From Commensalibacter communis (GTDB lineage: Bacteria; Pseudomonadota; Alphaproteobacteria; Acetobacterales; Acetobacteraceae), in NCBI RefSeq assembly GCF_947179015.1, contig NZ_CAMXCM010000007.1, positions 36,053 to 100,052 on the forward strand: DNA of 64,000 nucleotides. Reading direction: 5' to 3'. The position numbers and the translations under genes were made by a program. The notes under the pieces were generated by a model. It had not been told where the DNA came from. It saw nothing but the letters and a program-made list of their open reading frames with translations, and made no database searches. Shown here piece after piece: positions 48,624 through 59,895 of the stretch (its first letter is position 1; each line of letters begins with the position of its first letter).

Positions 48624-48659
48624 GCTCTATTCTATTATTTAAAAGAAAGAAAATAGAGC
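48624..48659 (-). terminator. Weak hairpin after maeB
   Basis: GCTCTATT (48652-48659 on the minus strand) and AATAGAGC (48624-48631) form an 8 bp stem with a 20-base loop, 15 bases after the maeB stop. Only short T stretches follow (GTTATTTC), so termination strength is uncertain. Confidence 0.4.
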
Positions 48660-48674
48660 ATTTAAATATAATAA

Positions 48675-50945
48675 TTATAATGATTGTTTAATGGCAATCA
48701 TTGCAAGATTAACAATTCCACGTGCCGTTGTGCTTTCTGTTAAAATATGTAACGGTTTCGTTGCGCCAAGAGTTATTGGACCAATTTGCAACGCATCACC
48801 AACGACACGACTTAGAGAAAGACCTATATTCGCAGAGTCTAAGCAAGGCATAATTAACAAATTAGCATTACCTGTCAAAGGTGAATCATCAATCAGACGA
48901 TTACGCACCGTTGGACTTAGTGCTGCATCGCCTTGCATCTCACCGTCGATTTCTAATTGAGGATCCTGACTTTTAATCATTTCCAATGCTTCACGCATTT
49001 TTTGAGCCGAACCTGACTTACCTGTTCCGAACGAAGAATAAGACAGTAATGCTGCACGTGGGGGAAGACCAAATTTAGAAACTGCTTCGGCAGCCAACAA
49101 AGTTAACTCCGCAATTTCTTCCGCAGATGGATTCAGATTTAAATAGGCATCTCCCATAAATAATACAACATTAGATTGAATCAATGCTGAAATGGTATGA
49201 AATTTTTTAACATCGGGACGTCTTGGAATAATTCCTTTTAAATATTTAAAGTGTCGATACCATTCTCCATAACCACCAATTAATGAAACATCAACATGAC
49301 CCTCTCTTAACAACATAGCAGCCATTACAGATTTACGACGATAAAGTTGTTCATAAGCCAAAGACGGGGGAATCCCTTGCCGTTCAACCAGTTTTTTATA
49401 AGGATCTTCCAAAGATTGTAATAATGGATCATTTCTATTAGGTTCGAAAACACCAACATGTTCATCAACACGTAAACTTAAACCAAGACTATTAATTTTT
49501 GCCTGAATAAGTTCCTTATTTCCAATGACATACGGTTTAGCAAGCTTATCATTCACTAATGTTTGTATTGCACGTAATACGCGACCGCTTTCCCCTTCTG
49601 AAAAAACAATTTTTTTCAATTCAGGTTGTCTACGTACAGCTTCGAAAACAGGCTGCATGACTTGACTGCTACGAAATACAAACTCTTGCAAATGATCGGT
49701 ATAAGCTTGGAAATCTTCGATCGGTTGTGTTGCAACACCACTATCCATCGCTGCTTTTGCAACGGCTGGGGCAATATGCAAAATTAGCCTTGGATCAAAA
49801 GGTTTTGGTAAAATATATTCTGAACCAAAAGAAGGTGCATCTCCACCATAAGCAGCAATGACGGCTTCGTTGGCTTCCAAAGTTGCCAATTGTGCCAATG
49901 CATATACAGCAGCATGTTGCATTTCTTCATTGATTTGTTTGGCACCAACATCCAAAGCACCACGGAAAATAAAAGGGAAACATAAAACATTATTGACTTG
50001 GTTCGGATAGTCTGAACGTCCCGTAGCGATAATAGCATCCGTTCTGACTTTTTTGACTTCATTTGGTGTAATCTCTGGCTCTGGATTAGCCAATGCCAGA
50101 ATAATAGGCTTTGGTGCCATATGCTCCAAATATTCTGGTTTCAATACACCTGCTGCAGATAATCCAAGGAAGATATCGGCCCCATTAATAACTTCTTGTA
50201 ATTTACGCGCATTCGTTTCCTTGGCATAACGTGCCATGTTTTCTGGCATGTTTGGATCACGACCTTTCCAAACCACACCATCAATATCGGTTAAGGTTAC
50301 ATTTTCAACCTTCAACCCCATACCAACCATCAAATCAACACAAGCCATGGCTGCAGCGCCAGCACCAGAAGTCACCAATTTAACGTCTTCAAGTTTTTTA
50401 TTTTGTATGCGTAGCGCATTCACCAATGCTGCGGTTACAACAATCGCCGTTCCATGCTGATCATCATGAAATACGGGAATGCTCATTCTAGATTGTAAAT
50501 TTTTCTCAATTTCAAAACATTCCGGTGCTTTGATATCTTCCAGATTAATCCCACCAAATGTAGGTTCTAACGCAGCAACGACGTTACAAAAATGTTCTGG
50601 GTCTGTTGCGTCAACTTCAATATCAAAAACATCAATACCTGCGAATTTTTTAAATAAAACCGCTTTACCTTCCATCACAGGTTTACCTGCTAATGCGCCG
50701 ATGTTCCCTAATCCTAATACTGCCGTACCATTTGAAATAACGGCAACCAGGTTACCTCTGGCCGTATATTTACTTGCTAATGAAGGATCTCTTTGAATTT
50801 CTAAACACGGAGCGGCCACACCAGGAGAATATGCCAAGGATAAATCACGTTGTGTTGCCATTCTTTTCGTTGGCGTGATCGTTAATTTCCCTGGCTTTGG
50901 GTATTGATGATAATCGAGTGCTTCCTGTTTAAATTTTTGATCCAT
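48675..50945 (-). CDS. maeB: NADP-dependent malic enzyme, MaeB type with PTA-like domain
   Basis: A 756-residue protein in the usual two-part MaeB layout. Residues about 1-420 are malic enzyme, which decarboxylates malate to pyruvate, with [25 protein letters not shown] and the dinucleotide site [16 protein letters not shown]. Residues about 430-756 are a phosphotransacetylase-like domain ([33 protein letters not shown]), usually regulatory and without transacetylase activity. The enzyme links the TCA cycle to gluconeogenesis or NADPH supply. Its start is 95 bases from the tRNA-Leu gene. Confidence 0.95.
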   Translation of the reverse strand: MDQKFKQEALDYHQYPKPGKLTITPTKRMATQRDLSLAYSPGVAAPCLEIQRDPSLASKYTARGNLVAVISNGTAVLGLGNIGALAGKPVMEGKAVLFKKFAGIDVFDIEVDATDPEHFCNVVAALEPTFGGINLEDIKAPECFEIEKNLQSRMSIPVFHDDQHGTAIVVTAALVNALRIQNKKLEDVKLVTSGAGAAAMACVDLMVGMGLKVENVTLTDIDGVVWKGRDPNMPENMARYAKETNARKLQEVINGADIFLGLSAAGVLKPEYLEHMAPKPIILALANPEPEITPNEVKKVRTDAIIATGRSDYPNQVNNVLCFPFIFRGALDVGAKQINEEMQHAAVYALAQLATLEANEAVIAAYGGDAPSFGSEYILPKPFDPRLILHIAPAVAKAAMDSGVATQPIEDFQAYTDHLQEFVFRSSQVMQPVFEAVRRQPELKKIVFSEGESGRVLRAIQTLVNDKLAKPYVIGNKELIQAKINSLGLSLRVDEHVGVFEPNRNDPLLQSLEDPYKKLVERQGIPPSLAYEQLYRRKSVMAAMLLREGHVDVSLIGGYGEWYRHFKYLKGIIPRRPDVKKFHTISALIQSNVVLFMGDAYLNLNPSAEEIAELTLLAAEAVSKFGLPPRAALLSYSSFGTGKSGSAQKMREALEMIKSQDPQLEIDGEMQGDAALSPTVRNRLIDDSPLTGNANLLIMPCLDSANIGLSLSRVVGDALQIGPITLGATKPLHILTESTTARGIVNLAMIAIKQSL

Positions 50946-51040
50946 GTTTTCCTCTGTTGATGGTTAAGTTCAAAGCATCACTATATCTTAAAATAGATAC
51001 AAGAAAAGGAAAATCACTCTTTTTTGACAATTGGAAAATA

Positions 51041-51126
51041 TGGTGCGGTCGAGAAGACTCGAACTTCCACGGGGTTGCCCCCACAAGCACCTCAAGCTTG
51101 CGCGTATACCATTCCGCCACGACCGC
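51041..51126 (-). tRNA. tRNA-Leu (GAG anticodon)
   Basis: An 86-base minus-strand tRNA with the long variable arm of class II tRNAs. The acceptor stem is GCGGTCG/CGACCGC with discriminator A and encoded CCA. The anticodon stem CAAGC/GCTTG holds loop TTGAGGT (anticodon GAG). The T-arm carries GTTCGAGTC. The gene lies between maeB and the divergently read lipB. Confidence 0.93.
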
Positions 51127-51198
51127 ACATGACAACCATTCTATATGGTGGTATCATCGAATATGGTATCTCTATAACCGATCAAAAGATTTCATGCA

Positions 51199-51882
51199 AT
51201 GGCATTTCATCCTCTATTTATACAAAAAAGTAAAAAACTTGTTTCCTATCCCAATGCGATACAGCATATGGAACGTTATGTACAAGACATTTATAATGAA
51301 AAACAACCGGAATGCTTATGGTTTCTTGAACATCCCCCTTTATATACAGCGGGAACGTCAGCGAAAGATTATGATTTAATCAACACACAAAATTATCCCA
51401 CTTTTTATACAAATCGCGGTGGGCAATGGACATATCATGGACCTGGACAACGTATTATCTATATAATGATGGATCTGAGGAAGGATCATCAGGCTTTCCC
51501 ATCCAGAGATATTCATGCGTTTGTAAATGCTATTGAAGATTGGGTTATCCTAACCCTAAGGCAATTTAATATTTATGCGGAAAAACGCAAAGATCGTATA
51601 GGATTATGGGTCATTAACCCGATCACTAAAAAAGAAGAAAAAATTGCGGCCTTAGGTATCAAATTAACTCGTTGGATCAGTTGGCATGGAATTGCGCTCA
51701 ATATATCCCCTAATTTAAACGACTATACTGGTATTGTTCCCTGTGGATTAGCTGAATTTGGCGTGACCAGTATGGAAAAATTAGGGGTAAAATGTTCTAT
51801 GGATGAGGTAGATCAGGTTTTACTTGAACAATGGAACCATATTTTCCCTTATTCACTGCAAGAAAAAAACCTGTTCACATAA
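51199..51882 (+). CDS. lipB: Octanoyltransferase LipB
   Basis: A 227-residue enzyme that moves octanoyl groups from ACP to the lipoyl domains of 2-oxo acid dehydrogenases, the first step of lipoate attachment. Diagnostic stretches are RGGQWTYHGPGQ, the Lys-bearing AALGIKLTRWISWHGIALN and the catalytic Cys182 in IVPCGL. Length is normal. It converges on the LolA-like gene with 3 bases between the stops. Confidence 0.94.
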   Translation: MAFHPLFIQKSKKLVSYPNAIQHMERYVQDIYNEKQPECLWFLEHPPLYTAGTSAKDYDLINTQNYPTFYTNRGGQWTYHGPGQRIIYIMMDLRKDHQAFPSRDIHAFVNAIEDWVILTLRQFNIYAEKRKDRIGLWVINPITKKEEKIAALGIKLTRWISWHGIALNISPNLNDYTGIVPCGLAEFGVTSMEKLGVKCSMDEVDQVLLEQWNHIFPYSLQEKNLFT

Positions 51883-51885
51883 GTA

Positions 51886-52494
51886 TTATTGCCCATCAGG
51901 ATAAGCAAAAAAGGTTGCTGGAACTTGGATCCCTTCTTGAACATTTTCAATATCCATAATGCTACGTCGTTTTCTTACATCCACTGCTTGCATTTGACGC
52001 AAAACCAGCTTGCCCTCAGCTTCTGTAAATAATAATGTTAACAATCCTTGTGATGGATTATCTGAACTGGCTAATGAGATTTGTAACATTCCATCTTTAT
52101 GTTGAACATTTGTGACCAAGATAGGATTAGACAAATGCACAGGTGTTTTAAGCATCAATCCCAACGGGTTACGGGATAATCCGATATGGGTCACAGATTG
52201 GTTGCTGAAATCCTTTGCCACCATTTTTTTATCTTTGGCAACCACAACCATTGGAGATGGGTAATCATAATTCAATCTTAATTTACCTGGCTCATAGATA
52301 ATACGCCCTGTGGATTTCCCCCCATCAGGCCAAGTCTGCGTGAATTGTCCTGTAAATCCTTTGGGATTGTTCAAACTAGATTCCACTTGTGAAATTGCTG
52401 TTAACTCACATGTTGGACGCAATTCTTTTCCACCGTGACAGGCTGCCAATAAGATTGGTAGCAAAAGAAATATGCTTTTTCGCATCCACTTCAT
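51886..52494 (-). CDS. LolA-like outer-membrane lipoprotein carrier family protein, itself a lipoprotein
   Basis: A 202-residue protein with a signal peptide ending in LAAC, a lipobox, so it is probably membrane-anchored. This differs from the soluble periplasmic LolA of E. coli. The mature part has the LolA pattern: FTGQFTQTWPDGGKSTGRI, PGKLRLNYDYPSPMVVVAKD and a beta-sheet end around DIENVQEGIQVP. Family members shuttle lipoproteins between inner and outer membrane. The anchor could be a variation on that job. Confidence 0.85.
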   Translation of the reverse strand: MKWMRKSIFLLLPILLAACHGGKELRPTCELTAISQVESSLNNPKGFTGQFTQTWPDGGKSTGRIIYEPGKLRLNYDYPSPMVVVAKDKKMVAKDFSNQSVTHIGLSRNPLGLMLKTPVHLSNPILVTNVQHKDGMLQISLASSDNPSQGLLTLLFTEAEGKLVLRQMQAVDVRKRRSIMDIENVQEGIQVPATFFAYPDGQ

Positions 52495-52771
52495 GTTATT
52501 CCCTTTTTAGTTTTTATTCGATATACTCAAATGCTTTAATAAGAACTGTCATCATAGCTGCAATTCCCATAAAGCAAAACAAATTTGATTATTAAGAGGT
52601 TTTCTCTTTCGAATATTTTCTTATGAATAAGTTTTATAAAATTATTATGAAGGCTTATCCTATTTTATTCAGGATAAACACGGCAATAGACATATTGTTT
52701 TTTATGATTTTAATATAATATGATATTATTAATCTCTTTTACATTTTTAAAATTTAACAATTTCTTATAGA

Positions 52772-53362
52772 ATGACTGCTCATAAAAAACGTTTTCGTGC
52801 CTTTGATCCTGATCCTGATTGTCCCGACAATAAATGTTGTGACATGCCTAGCTGCGATCAGCCTGCGGGATATAAGGCCCCCAAATCACGTCAGCAATTA
52901 AATGATTATTACTGGTTTTGTTTGGAACATATCAGAGAATACAATAAAAATTGGGATTATTGTAAGGGGATGACTCCTGCTCAGATTGAAAATCATCTCA
53001 GAGCTTCGACCGTGTGGGATAAACCGTCTTGGAAATTGGGACAATTAGGGAAAGCAGATCTTCTAAAGGAACAATATTTCAAAGATTCTTTGGGAGTATT
53101 TAAAGACCATCCAGGTTTCAACAATACGCAAACCAGTCCACAAGTCCCTAAAGCACCAAAAGAGTTACAGCATTCTTTGAAAACTCTAGAACTAACTTGG
53201 CCAATTTCTTTACAGGATCTAAGGAAACGATATACCGTTTTAGCACGCAAATATCATCCCGATACGAACCATAAAGACAAAAGCTTAACGGAACAATTTA
53301 AAAATATTAACGCTGCTTACTCACAATTAAGAACTCATTTAATGAATTCTGTTGAAATATAG
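52772..53362 (+). CDS. J-domain (DnaJ-like) protein
   Basis: A 196-residue cytoplasmic protein. The N-terminal half is of the alphaproteobacterial type that precedes cobS: several Cys residues (DNKCCDMPSCDQPAGYKAP), then YYWFCLEHIREYNKNWDY. The C-terminal 60 residues are a J-domain with HPD in YHPDTNHKDK, the motif that stimulates DnaK/Hsp70 ATPase. The Cys cluster may bind zinc. It lies 63 bases before cobS and is conserved in that position in other alphaproteobacteria, so a link to cobaltochelatase assembly is possible. Confidence 0.88.
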   Translation: MTAHKKRFRAFDPDPDCPDNKCCDMPSCDQPAGYKAPKSRQQLNDYYWFCLEHIREYNKNWDYCKGMTPAQIENHLRASTVWDKPSWKLGQLGKADLLKEQYFKDSLGVFKDHPGFNNTQTSPQVPKAPKELQHSLKTLELTWPISLQDLRKRYTVLARKYHPDTNHKDKSLTEQFKNINAAYSQLRTHLMNSVEI

Positions 53363-53425
53363 TCTAATTTATACTTCATTACTTATATGAATGACTGAAA
53401 AACCACGCAAAAGGATTGTTAAAGA

Positions 53426-54442
53426 ATGACCGAAAAGCCTGCACAGCCAATACAAGACCTCAACGCTGAACTTCCCTCGACTTCTGTTCTTTCTGAACCT
53501 GATGTTCAGTATAATGTCAGAAAGACATTTAATATTGATCTGGATATGGAAGTTCCAGGTTTTTCAATTAAAACGTCCCTAGTCCCTGACCTTGATGCCA
53601 GCTATTGCTTTGACAAAGAGATTACTCAAGCCATTTTGGCAGGTTTTCGTTATAATCGCCGTGTTATGGTTCAAGGGTTTCATGGAACTGGAAAATCCTC
53701 TCATATCGAACAAATTGCAGCTCGTTTAAACTGGCCTTGCGTTCGTATCAACTTGGACAGCCATATTTCTCGTATTGATCTGATTGGTAAGGACGCTATT
53801 GTTCTTAAAGACGGCAAGCAAATTACCCAATTTCAAGAAGGATTGCTACCTTGGGCATTAGAAAATCCTTGTGCATTGATTTTTGATGAATATGACGCAG
53901 GTCGTCCTGATGTCATGTTTGTTATTCAACGTGTCCTTGAAGCCGAAGGAAAATTAACTTTATTAGACCAAAATAGAGTTATTCGTCCCAACCCTTATTT
54001 CCGCTTATTTGCCACTGCCAACACGATTGGTCTAGGCGACACAACAGGGCTTTATCATGGTACTCAACAAATTAACCAAGGGCAAATGGATCGTTGGAGC
54101 ATCGTTGCAACCTTGAACTACCTACCCCATGAACAAGAATCCAAAATTATTATGTCTAAAATGGGGGTCACTAAGGACGATCATGAATCAACACAAATGA
54201 TCAATTCAATGGTAGCGTTAGCAAACTTGACACGTAATGGCTTTGCAACAGGTGAAATCTCTACCGTAATGTCTCCAAGAACAGTCATTACTTGGGCAGA
54301 AAATTTTGAGATATTCAAAGATTTACCCCTTGCTTTCCGTCTGACATTTCTTAATAAATGTGACGAAGCAGAACGTCAGACAGTTGCAGAATATTATCAA
54401 CGCTGCTTTAATACTAATCCTTTAATTGCTGACTTAATCTAA
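53426..54442 (+). CDS. cobS: Cobaltochelatase AAA+ ATPase subunit CobS
   Basis: A 338-residue MoxR-type AAA+ ATPase that works with CobT and CobN to insert cobalt into hydrogenobyrinate a,c-diamide in aerobic B12 synthesis. Walker A is [13 protein letters not shown] (about residue 90), Walker B is [14 protein letters not shown], and the sensor-type [13 protein letters not shown] follows. The N-terminal extension starts after 60 residues with [13 protein letters not shown]. CobT follows after 24 bases. CobN is not in the window. Confidence 0.95.
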   Translation: MTEKPAQPIQDLNAELPSTSVLSEPDVQYNVRKTFNIDLDMEVPGFSIKTSLVPDLDASYCFDKEITQAILAGFRYNRRVMVQGFHGTGKSSHIEQIAARLNWPCVRINLDSHISRIDLIGKDAIVLKDGKQITQFQEGLLPWALENPCALIFDEYDAGRPDVMFVIQRVLEAEGKLTLLDQNRVIRPNPYFRLFATANTIGLGDTTGLYHGTQQINQGQMDRWSIVATLNYLPHEQESKIIMSKMGVTKDDHESTQMINSMVALANLTRNGFATGEISTVMSPRTVITWAENFEIFKDLPLAFRLTFLNKCDEAERQTVAEYYQRCFNTNPLIADLI

Positions 54443-54466
54443 CTTAATATATCACAGGAGGAACTT

Positions 54467-56374
54467 ATGTCAGAAGAGTCCAAAACATCTAAATCTTCCC
54501 CTCAACTTCCTCCTGATAACAATGAGTATAACCCCGAACGATTTAAACAAGCCACAATCGGGGTTATTCATGCACTCAGTGGCCGTCAAGATACAAACAT
54601 TCATTTTTATTCTGGATCTTCTTTACGCAATCACACCCCACAAAATACAATCAATCCAACTTCTGTGCATCTACCGAACCCACCTGAAATTCATGATCCC
54701 ATCATGATGAACCAGTTACGGGGCGCAGCAGATGCAATTGCGTTAAGATTAAAATATCACAACCAAAAATTACACGAAACAACTCAACCCACAATCGCTG
54801 ATGCCAGAGTTGCATTCGACGCATTGGAACAAGTTCGTGTTGAGGCATTAGGAAGTCGATACATGCAAGGGGTGGCAGCTAACTTACGATCTGTTCAAGA
54901 ATATAACAGCCATGCCGAAGGGCATGCACGAATGGACAAAGCCGAACAACTGCCTCCTCAAACAGCATTAGCACTAATAGCCAGAGAAAAGTTGACGGGT
55001 GAACCTGTTCCAAAAGCTTCTCGACGCATTGTTCAACTATGGCGCAATCGCTTAACAAAAAGTGGTGAAGAAGCACTGGACCAAATGGTTCAGCATATGA
55101 ACAGTCAAAAAGATTACGCTACTGCATCTCAACAATTATTAACAGCCTACCAGCTTATGGAAGAGTTAGAGGAAAAAGAACAAGATTCCTCTAATGACCA
55201 AGAGAATGAAAATCCAGATTCTCCTGAAACATCAGATAATCCTTCGGAAGAGAATACACAAGAAGAACAAGAGCAAGAGCAACCAGAAGAACAATCCCCT
55301 CAAGTCGCTCAAGGGATCGATAGTAATGACTCTTCTGATGCTGATGAAGGGGAAGGATTTGAAACACAAGATACTCCTGCTGGCCCCAAAGAAGGTGAAT
55401 TGCCGCCTTTAAGTGAGGTGGAAGATGCTGAGTATCATATTTATACCAAAAAATTTGATGAAATCATTTCTGCCGATCAAGTTTGTAACGCAGAAGAGTT
55501 AGCATTCTTAAGACAGCAACTCGACCAACAACTCCAAACGATGCAGAATATTATTGCAAAGCTCGCAAACCGTCTGCAACGCAAACTCATGGCGCAACAA
55601 AGACGACGGTGGAATTTCGATCAAGAAGAAGGGTTATTAGATGCCAGCAAGCTGCCTCGCATTATCACTAATCCTATGTATTCGCTGAGTTATAAATATG
55701 AACAAGAAACAGAGTTTAAAGATACCGTCGTTACTTTGTTAATTGATAATTCTGGTTCTATGCGGGGTAAACCCATTACAATTGCAGCCATGTGTGGCGA
55801 TATCTTAGCCAGAACCTTGGAACGTTGTGCTATCAAGGTCGAAGTTTTAGGCTTCACTACCCGTGCATGGAAAGGCGGGCGCAGCCGTGAAGAGTGGCTT
55901 AAAAATGGTAAACCTGCGCAACCAGGTCGTTTAAATGATTTGCGTCATATTATTTATAAATCCGCCGACCAACCTTGGCGACATGCACGTAAAAACCTGG
56001 GATTAATGTTACAAGAAGGATTACTCAAAGAAAATATCGATGGAGAAGCCTTGCATTGGGCTTGGCAACGCCTCCGCGCTCGTCCAGAAAAGCGTAAAAT
56101 CCTGATGATTATTTCCGATGGTGCGCCAGTCGATGACAGCACTTTGTCCAGTAATAATCCAGATTATTTGGAAATGCATTTACGACGTATGATTGCTCGC
56201 ATTGAATCTCAGCCTGATATCGAACTCACCGCTATTGGCATTGGGCATGATGTCACTCGATATTATCAAAACGCCGTCACCATCACAAATGCCGAACAAT
56301 TAGGGGGCACAATGATGCAAGAATTAGCTGCGTTGTTTGATCCCAAAAACCCAAAGCAAAAAATACGTATTTAA
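54467..56374 (+). CDS. cobT: Cobaltochelatase subunit CobT
   Basis: A 635-residue partner of CobS. The N-terminal part (about 20-210) is helical, a long acidic Glu/Asp/Gln-rich linker spans about 225-320, and a C-terminal von Willebrand A domain begins with the MIDAS motif [11 protein letters not shown] (about 425). The [16 protein letters not shown] site ([14 protein letters not shown]) completes metal coordination. Together with CobS it forms the ATP-dependent ring that drives cobalt insertion. It has a strong AGGAGG ribosome site. Confidence 0.95.
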   Translation: MSEESKTSKSSPQLPPDNNEYNPERFKQATIGVIHALSGRQDTNIHFYSGSSLRNHTPQNTINPTSVHLPNPPEIHDPIMMNQLRGAADAIALRLKYHNQKLHETTQPTIADARVAFDALEQVRVEALGSRYMQGVAANLRSVQEYNSHAEGHARMDKAEQLPPQTALALIAREKLTGEPVPKASRRIVQLWRNRLTKSGEEALDQMVQHMNSQKDYATASQQLLTAYQLMEELEEKEQDSSNDQENENPDSPETSDNPSEENTQEEQEQEQPEEQSPQVAQGIDSNDSSDADEGEGFETQDTPAGPKEGELPPLSEVEDAEYHIYTKKFDEIISADQVCNAEELAFLRQQLDQQLQTMQNIIAKLANRLQRKLMAQQRRRWNFDQEEGLLDASKLPRIITNPMYSLSYKYEQETEFKDTVVTLLIDNSGSMRGKPITIAAMCGDILARTLERCAIKVEVLGFTTRAWKGGRSREEWLKNGKPAQPGRLNDLRHIIYKSADQPWRHARKNLGLMLQEGLLKENIDGEALHWAWQRLRARPEKRKILMIISDGAPVDDSTLSSNNPDYLEMHLRRMIARIESQPDIELTAIGIGHDVTRYYQNAVTITNAEQLGGTMMQELAALFDPKNPKQKIRI

Positions 56375-56452
56375 ACCTATATCTAATAGATTAATGAAGA
56401 AAATGATGATTTATAATATAACTTTATCTTTAAATATTACAGATGTTCAAAC

Positions 56453-57013
56453 GTGAAAACAAAATTTTTTTTAACTCTTATATCATCATTCATAGCTTTA
56501 CTTGTAATTACTATCTGTATAACAACAACACTCTCTACTTCTCATATGATATCAGATACAGATATCAAAAATGCAGTAAAAAGGTTTGGCCCTCTCATCA
56601 GTCAAAATAAAATACAAGAAGCAGCAGATAATTTACAAATATGTTATCAAGACGCTCACTTTAACCAACCTGCTGCTAATGAATGCATCGCCGCTGATTA
56701 TAGCATAACGCAAATGATATACTTAAGAGATCAAGGAGAAAATAAACCTTATATTATCCCGTTTTTTACTTGGGAATCTTTTAAAAAACGTATCAAAAAA
56801 ACGGGAATTTCCCCCGCATATATTTTACCTTTCACTAAAGCGGATCATTACACAACTTTTGCCAATACCTTTGATCAAACTAAATCTAAGCATACAGGAT
56901 ATTCTAATTACGATCTTTTTAGAAACTTCACTATGTGTTATGTAAATTTTATCGATATATTAACTAAAAATTATTCAACTAATCTGTTTTACCGTAATAT
57001 TGTTATGCACTAA
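56453..57013 (+). CDS. Small exported or membrane-anchored protein of unknown function
   Basis: A 186-residue protein starting at a GTG, with a hydrophobic N-terminus (FLTLISSFIALLVITICI, about residues 6-23) acting as a signal or anchor. The rest is soluble, with CYQDAHFNQPAANECIAADY giving two Cys 15 residues apart, possibly a disulfide. No family is recognised. The pseudogene at 5941-6439 has a similar signal plus Cys-Tyr...Cys layout, so they may be distant relatives. It is very AT-rich, and stands 78 bases after cobT. Confidence 0.6.
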   Translation: MKTKFFLTLISSFIALLVITICITTTLSTSHMISDTDIKNAVKRFGPLISQNKIQEAADNLQICYQDAHFNQPAANECIAADYSITQMIYLRDQGENKPYIIPFFTWESFKKRIKKTGISPAYILPFTKADHYTTFANTFDQTKSKHTGYSNYDLFRNFTMCYVNFIDILTKNYSTNLFYRNIVMH

Positions 57014-57081
57014 TTTCTATTTTTATAAAATAATTTATTAACAGCAGCATATATTTCACTACCAAAAAAAGGATTTTTATA

Positions 57082-57107
57082 CTTCTCAATGGCTAGCCAT
57101 TGAGAAG
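57082..57107 (-). terminator. Palindromic hairpin after the aminotransferase pair
   Basis: A perfect 26-base palindrome with 13-base arms (CTTCTCAATGGCT and its complement). On the minus strand a run of T bases follows about 11 bases later. It lies about 40 bases past the stop of the downstream aminotransferase gene and may end that transcript. Confidence 0.5.
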
Positions 57108-57149
57108 AAAGCCCTCTTTCTATCTTAACTTGGTATATAAATATAGTAT

Positions 57150-58376
57150 TTACTGTAAACTCTCTACAAACTTCGCAATTCGTTTACAAGCTTCTTCCAA
57201 CACCGCATCATCTGCAGCATAAGAAATCCGCAAATATGGGCTTAACCCAAACGCATGGCCTGGAACGACAGCAACATAATGCTCTTCTAACAAAGCTTCG
57301 GCAAAATCTTGATCATTCTCGATTTTACGTCCACCTGCACTAATTTTACCAAGACAGCCTTTGATCCCAGGATAGACATAAAATGCCCCTTGCGGCACTG
57401 CACAGATCACGCCAGGCATGTTTGAGAAAGCCTCTTTCATCATAATACGACGACGATCGTAGGCTTGTCTCATTTCCTCGACATCCTTCGCACAATGATG
57501 CAAGGCTGCGGTTGCAGCAGCTTGACTGATACTGGATGCGCCTGAGGTCGAATTGCTTTGGATCTTCGTCATCGCTTTAACCAAGCGTTTCGGGCCACCA
57601 GCATATCCAACACGCCACCCAGGCATTGCAAAAGTTTTTGATGCACCATTAGCTGTTAAAATCCGATCCTTTAAATCGGGTGCTAAGGCTGCCAACGAAT
57701 AGTGAACTGCCCCGTCAAAGATCAGATGTTCATATATTTCATCCGCAAAAACCCAAATTTGAGGATAATCGCGTAAGACTTCTGCGATCTCCAACAAATC
57801 TTGTTTTGACCAAACCGCGCCCGTAGGATTACTGGGCGAGTTAATAATCAGCCATTTAGTTTTATCGGTTATAACTTTGCGTAAATCTGCTGCTTTCAAA
57901 GAAAAATTATTTTCTTCTGAACACATTACGTCAACAGGAATACCACCTAAAAACTTTGCCATAATCGGATAGCTTGTCCAATAAGGCGCAGGAACAATCA
58001 CTTCATCCCCAGGATTTAACGTTGCCATCAATGCATTAAATAAAATCTGCTTGGCACCATTCGCCACCATGATTTCATCCAACGCATAATCCAAGCCATT
58101 TTCAAGTTTGAATTTCTTTTGAACAGCCTGTTTTAACGCTAACACACCATCAATCGGTGTATATTTTGTCTTCCCCTCTAATGCAGCCTCATAAGCCGCA
58201 TCACATGCCACTCTGGGGGTAAAGAAATCAGGTTGCCCCAAGGCAAGGGAAATCACATCCTTGCCTTGTGCAGCCAGTTCTCTGGCACGCATAGACATTG
58301 CAATGGTTGCTGGGGCTTCGAACCCTTCCATTCTCAAAGAAAGGCCTGGCTCAGTTTGTGAAGAGTTAACAGCCAT
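57150..58376 (-). CDS. Class I pyridoxal-phosphate aminotransferase (aspartate aminotransferase-like), copy 1
   Basis: A 408-residue PLP enzyme of the fold-type I aspartate aminotransferase subgroup. Seen are NSPSNPTGAVWSKQDLLEI (substrate and cofactor loop), the Tyr/Asp stretch VFADEIYEHLIFDG, the PLP Lys in GASKTFAMPGWRVGYAGG and the carboxylate-binding Arg in PYLRISYA. It is cotranscribed with a second paralogue 18 bases upstream. Aspartate is a likely substrate; one of the pair could serve another amino acid or prephenate. Confidence 0.9.
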   Translation of the reverse strand: MAVNSSQTEPGLSLRMEGFEAPATIAMSMRARELAAQGKDVISLALGQPDFFTPRVACDAAYEAALEGKTKYTPIDGVLALKQAVQKKFKLENGLDYALDEIMVANGAKQILFNALMATLNPGDEVIVPAPYWTSYPIMAKFLGGIPVDVMCSEENNFSLKAADLRKVITDKTKWLIINSPSNPTGAVWSKQDLLEIAEVLRDYPQIWVFADEIYEHLIFDGAVHYSLAALAPDLKDRILTANGASKTFAMPGWRVGYAGGPKRLVKAMTKIQSNSTSGASSISQAAATAALHHCAKDVEEMRQAYDRRRIMMKEAFSNMPGVICAVPQGAFYVYPGIKGCLGKISAGGRKIENDQDFAEALLEEHYVAVVPGHAFGLSPYLRISYAADDAVLEEACKRIAKFVESLQ

Positions 58377-58394
58377 AAATAAACCTATTTCGTT

Positions 58395-59609
58395 CTATTG
58401 AAGATTCATACAGAATTGTTTAATCCGCGTGCATGCTTCTTTTAACAATTCAGTGCTGGTCGCATATGAAATACGAAAATAACCTTCCATCATAAAGGCT
58501 GCTCCATGAACTGCTGCTACGCCCTCCTCTTCAAGCAGAGCGGTTACAAAAGATTCACTGTCTACAATTTTAACACCACTCTTTGATGTTTTACCAATAC
58601 AGTCATGAATAGATGGAAATAAATAAAAGGCACCCTCTGGTTTTATACAGCTTAGACCTGGAGTAGCGTTGAGTTGTTCCAAAACAATATCACGACGTTT
58701 TTGATAGGTGCTGGTCATATCTTGTATAAAGTCTTGAGGCCCTGAAACTGCTTCAATCGTTGCTGCTTGGCTAATTGAGCAAGCATTTGTGGTAGATTGC
58801 CCTTGAAGCTTCATCATTGCCTTGATAAATTCTACTGGAGCGGCAGCATAACCAATACGCCAACCAGTCATAGAATAAGCTTTAGATACGCCATTCATTG
58901 TTACAGTGCGTTCTTTTAATTTTGGCTCGACTTGGACGATCGTAGAAGCGACAAACCCGTCATACGTCAATTTTGCATAAATATCGTCTGTTAGAATCCA
59001 TATATTTGGAAATTCTAATAAAACATCACACAATGCCCGCAACTCTTCTTTAGAATATGTCACACCTGTAGGATTGCAGGGGGAATTGATAATTAACCAT
59101 TTTGTTTTTTCCGTAATTGCTTCTCTCAATTGTTGAGGTTGCAATTTAAATCCTGTCGTCTTTTCATCACAAACCACCATTACAGGCTTGCCCCCAGCCA
59201 ACGTCACAATATCTGGATAAGAGACCCAACAAGGGGTTGGAATGATAACTTCGTCTTCAGGGTTGATGCTGGCCATCATCGCATTAAAAATAACTTGCTT
59301 ACCGCCAGACGAAACCGCTACTTCATCAGCTGTATAATCCAAACCATAATCTGTATTCAAACGATTTGCGATAGCTTGACGAACTTGTAAGGTTCCTCCG
59401 ACATCTGTATATTTCGTTTGTCCAGTTTGAATAGCTCTGATCCCTGCTTGGCTGATATTCTCGGGGGTGCCAAAATCAGGTTCACCTGCAGAAAGGCTGA
59501 TAATATCACGTCCTTTTGCCTTCATCTCACGCGCTTTAGCAGAAATAACCAATGTTTGACTTGGCTGTATTTGTTTTAGACGATCTGATATAATATCCAT
59601 TCTAACCAT
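58395..59609 (-). CDS. Class I pyridoxal-phosphate aminotransferase (aspartate aminotransferase-like), copy 2
   Basis: A 404-residue paralogue of the next gene downstream, with the same layout: NSPCNPTGVTYSKEELRALC, WILTDDIYAKLTYDG, the PLP Lys in GVSKAYSMTGWRIGYAAAP and Arg in YFRISYA. An ATG three codons inside (59600) is an alternative start. The two proteins are clearly related but far from identical, so the tandem duplication is old and specificities may have split. Confidence 0.9.
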   Translation of the reverse strand: MVRMDIISDRLKQIQPSQTLVISAKAREMKAKGRDIISLSAGEPDFGTPENISQAGIRAIQTGQTKYTDVGGTLQVRQAIANRLNTDYGLDYTADEVAVSSGGKQVIFNAMMASINPEDEVIIPTPCWVSYPDIVTLAGGKPVMVVCDEKTTGFKLQPQQLREAITEKTKWLIINSPCNPTGVTYSKEELRALCDVLLEFPNIWILTDDIYAKLTYDGFVASTIVQVEPKLKERTVTMNGVSKAYSMTGWRIGYAAAPVEFIKAMMKLQGQSTTNACSISQAATIEAVSGPQDFIQDMTSTYQKRRDIVLEQLNATPGLSCIKPEGAFYLFPSIHDCIGKTSKSGVKIVDSESFVTALLEEEGVAAVHGAAFMMEGYFRISYATSTELLKEACTRIKQFCMNLQ

Positions 59610-59895
59610 TCCAAATGTAACAAGAATTCTTATATTGACTTGAAATACAAGAAAAATAACTTCTTTTTAAAATTTACTGTTTTTTGATATAAAACAATAA
59701 AGATTGAATCTATATAAATTCTTAATCTTCATCAACTAGACAAAATATCATATTTAAGAATTTCATAGTTAAATAATAGCATATATCCTGCTTTATCAAT
59801 ATATACAAAGCAAATGCTAAATATAAAATATTTCATTATATAATTATGATATATTAAAATGATTATGATATTTTCTGTATTCAAAGAGTGGCGCT

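Noticed and set aside
50957..51379. Plus-strand 140-codon frame across the tRNA-Leu gene
   Set aside because: It spans a tRNA and overlaps the start of lipB; there is no family-like sequence.
57150..59609. Possible gene fusion or assembly duplication of the two aminotransferases
   Set aside because: The proteins differ across their full length, so this is an old tandem paralogue pair and not an assembly artefact.
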